This document shows, in pieces, positions 15,399 to 16,414 of a stretch of DNA of 16,414 bases. Source of the stretch: CAZPXF01 sp964590945 (GTDB lineage: Bacteria; Bacillota; Clostridia; Lachnospirales; Lachnospiraceae); contig CAZPXF010000048.1 of assembly GCA_964590945.1 (NCBI GenBank), positions 1 to 16,414 of the forward strand, given 5' to 3'. The notes under the pieces are model-generated. The model did not search any database, was not told the DNA's origin, and saw only the letters and a program-made list of their open reading frames with translations. Made by a program: the position numbers and the translations under genes. Numbering within the stretch: position 1 is the first letter of the stretch; the number at the start of each line of letters is the position of its first letter.

Positions 15399-15432
15399 AA
15401 AAACAAATAAATTGAGAAGAGGAGAACCCGAC

Positions 15433-16272
15433 ATGAAACCTTTGTATTACGATTTACCGGAATTAACTCCGGAAGAAAAAGCTTTACCAGTTTCCAAATA
15501 CTATACAAACTATCCGCTTCATACGCCGAATCCGCTGTACAGCCAGTTATTAGATCAAGGCGCTATGGATCCTGCCGACGCGCTGGATCTGGAGCATTGG
15601 CTTGACCTGCTTCAGCCGGAAGGCTACGGCAAGGTTGAATACGGATACTGCATGATGCCGGACGGCACCGGTTATATTGCAAATTACTCCGTACTCCCGG
15701 ATTCTGTAACTCCGGAAATGCGTATGTGGTATGTACGCTGGCTCAATATTCATTCCAAAAATCTTCCGGAGGGATGCGGTAATATTCGTTATAAACTCTG
15801 GAATCAGGTAGACCATATAGACCATGGTCTTGTAGATGGTGATATTAAGAAAGGTATCTATACCCTGGAAACCTTAGATATGGGGCATGGTGAAACCCCG
15901 ATCCGTTCTATCCGGCACAATTTTGATGTCAGAGACTATGGAGTATCAGAGGAACGCTACCAGGCGTTACAGGATGCGCATGTCGCTATTACATCCTGCT
16001 GGGAGTCCTTTGATTGTCCGGGTTCACATCTGGTATTGTCCGTAACGCGTCCATGCCCTCTCGGCGGAGTAGAAACACTTTCCCGCGAATGGATCGGCTA
16101 CCGTGCTGAAAACGGCAAAATAATCCGCGACCATGAAACGCCTGATTTCATGTTATGCGAACAATATTTAAGAAATGTCCAGATCCACAATACTGTGGAA
16201 CAGCAGCATCTGGCAACCTTCCTGCCTGAGCTGTATGCAGAATACAGCCGGCTTGACAAGGATGCCGATTAA
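15433..16272 (+). CDS. PhlG/phloretin-hydrolase family protein (DAPG hydrolase family), copy B
   Basis: The 279-aa paralogue of the protein at 13390-14229 has the same length and the same Asp-Ala-Asp C-terminus. Blocks shared with copy A include NGYCMFPDGSGYI (here YGYCMMPDGTGYI, 70-82), WLN(I/V)HS, NIRYKLW, LETLDMG and WESFD-x-PG-(A/S)-HL. The zinc-type HxxxE motif is His252/Glu256 (IHNTVEQQH), and His107, His128, His131 and Glu146 are also kept. It begins at the ATG at 15433, with GAGGAGA upstream; an in-frame TTG at 15412 lies ahead of that site and was not used. It stands alone downstream of LysR2 and has no attached exporter. The two copies differ widely, so they may act on different acyl side chains or on successive substrates. 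Confidence 0.8.
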   Translation: MKPLYYDLPELTPEEKALPVSKYYTNYPLHTPNPLYSQLLDQGAMDPADALDLEHWLDLLQPEGYGKVEYGYCMMPDGTGYIANYSVLPDSVTPEMRMWYVRWLNIHSKNLPEGCGNIRYKLWNQVDHIDHGLVDGDIKKGIYTLETLDMGHGETPIRSIRHNFDVRDYGVSEERYQALQDAHVAITSCWESFDCPGSHLVLSVTRPCPLGGVETLSREWIGYRAENGKIIRDHETPDFMLCEQYLRNVQIHNTVEQQHLATFLPELYAEYSRLDKDAD

Positions 16273-16294
16273 TAATAGTATATTTCTTTTTCAT

Positions 16295-16329
16295 ACTGCC
16301 GCATCCGACTCATACTCTGATGCGGCAGT
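16295..16329. terminator. Hairpin between convergent gene ends, lacking a U-tract
   Basis: An 11-bp perfect stem ACTGCCGCATC/GATGCGGCAGT (16295-16305 with 16319-16329) has a 13-nt loop. It lies 22 bp after the PhlG-B stop, and 25 bp before the minus-strand stop at 16355. No T-run follows it on either strand, so it is an atypical terminator or a transcript-end stabiliser for one or both convergent genes. Confidence 0.5.
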
Positions 16330-16354
16330 CCTCCTCGCTGCCCCGATAACTTCG

Positions 16355-16414
16355 TTATGTTCTTGCAGGCATACTGTGAATGGATTCCCCTTCCACTGCT
16401 TCAAGGGCTTCCGT
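16355..16414 (-). CDS. Possible 3' end of a minus-strand gene entering from the right
   Basis: On the minus strand the last 60 bases read as 19 codons and a TAA, ending EGESIHSMPART. Codon composition resembles the neighbouring genes and the stop is followed by the hairpin at 16295-16329, as expected for a gene end. Too little is visible to assign a family, and the frame could be open by chance. Confidence 0.4.
   Translation of the reverse strand, partial: TEALEAVEGESIHSMPART

Noticed and set aside
15433..16272. The two PhlG-family genes as a recent tandem duplication
   Set aside because: They are in opposite orientation with LysR2 between them and differ at many residues, and no long shared DNA flanks were seen, so the split appears old.
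16345..16358. ATAACTTCGTTAT, resembling part of a loxP arm
   Set aside because: Only about ten bases match, there is no second arm and no spacer. It covers the stop of the edge gene and forms just a 5-bp mini-hairpin.

Overview
The window reads as chromosome of a Gram-positive, anaerobe-type Clostridia (most like Lachnospiraceae). The reasons are AGGAGG-type ribosome binding sites before almost every gene, sigma-A style promoters, a lipobox-bearing binding protein, short intergenic gaps, and protein sequences typical of gut Clostridia. The species assignment is inference. No rRNA, tRNA, insertion sequence, CRISPR array or phage gene was seen, and no stretch over 300 bases lacks a gene.

Left part (about 1-9620, minus strand): one long operon encodes a Dpp/Opp-type ABC importer. 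It runs from the substrate-binding lipoprotein (8004-9620) through two permeases (6948-7907, 6058-6951) and two ATPases (5063-6046, 4107-5063). It continues into three predicted small-molecule hydrolases: a ceramidase-like hydrolase (2764-4092) interrupted by an in-frame TAG, an alpha/beta-hydrolase esterase (1872-2759) and a beta-propeller lactonase-family protein (645-1853). A hairpin between the binding protein and the first permease probably sets their ratio, and a terminator at 601-631 ends the operon. Beyond it lie a small Cys/His-rich protein (146-571) and a promoter that fires leftward out of the window.

Middle (9621-11460): a divergent LysR-type regulator (9757-10707, here LysR1) shares a 136-bp intergenic region with the importer operon, including a CTTAAG-centred inverted repeat. 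A small three-helix membrane protein (10897-11403) follows; its terminator is embedded in the end of a convergent gene.

Right part (11444-16272): a second regulatory unit centres on a second, paralogous LysR-type regulator (14416-15330, LysR2). Leftward from it runs an operon of a PhlG/phloretin-hydrolase-family enzyme, a MATE exporter and a half-size FUSC/aromatic-acid-exporter-like protein. Rightward is a second PhlG-family enzyme of exactly the same length, 279 aa. A 13-bp direct repeat (TCACAAGATTCAT) lies upstream of both lysR2 and the second hydrolase, at the same distance from each predicted -10 box. One copy is embedded in a 32-bp dyad between lysR2 and the first hydrolase operon. This suggests one LysR-controlled unit of two C-C hydrolases plus two exporters, a plausible module for handling an acylphloroglucinol or other polyphenol-like compound. 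The substrate is not shown by the sequence. The last 60 bases look like the 3' end of another minus-strand gene.
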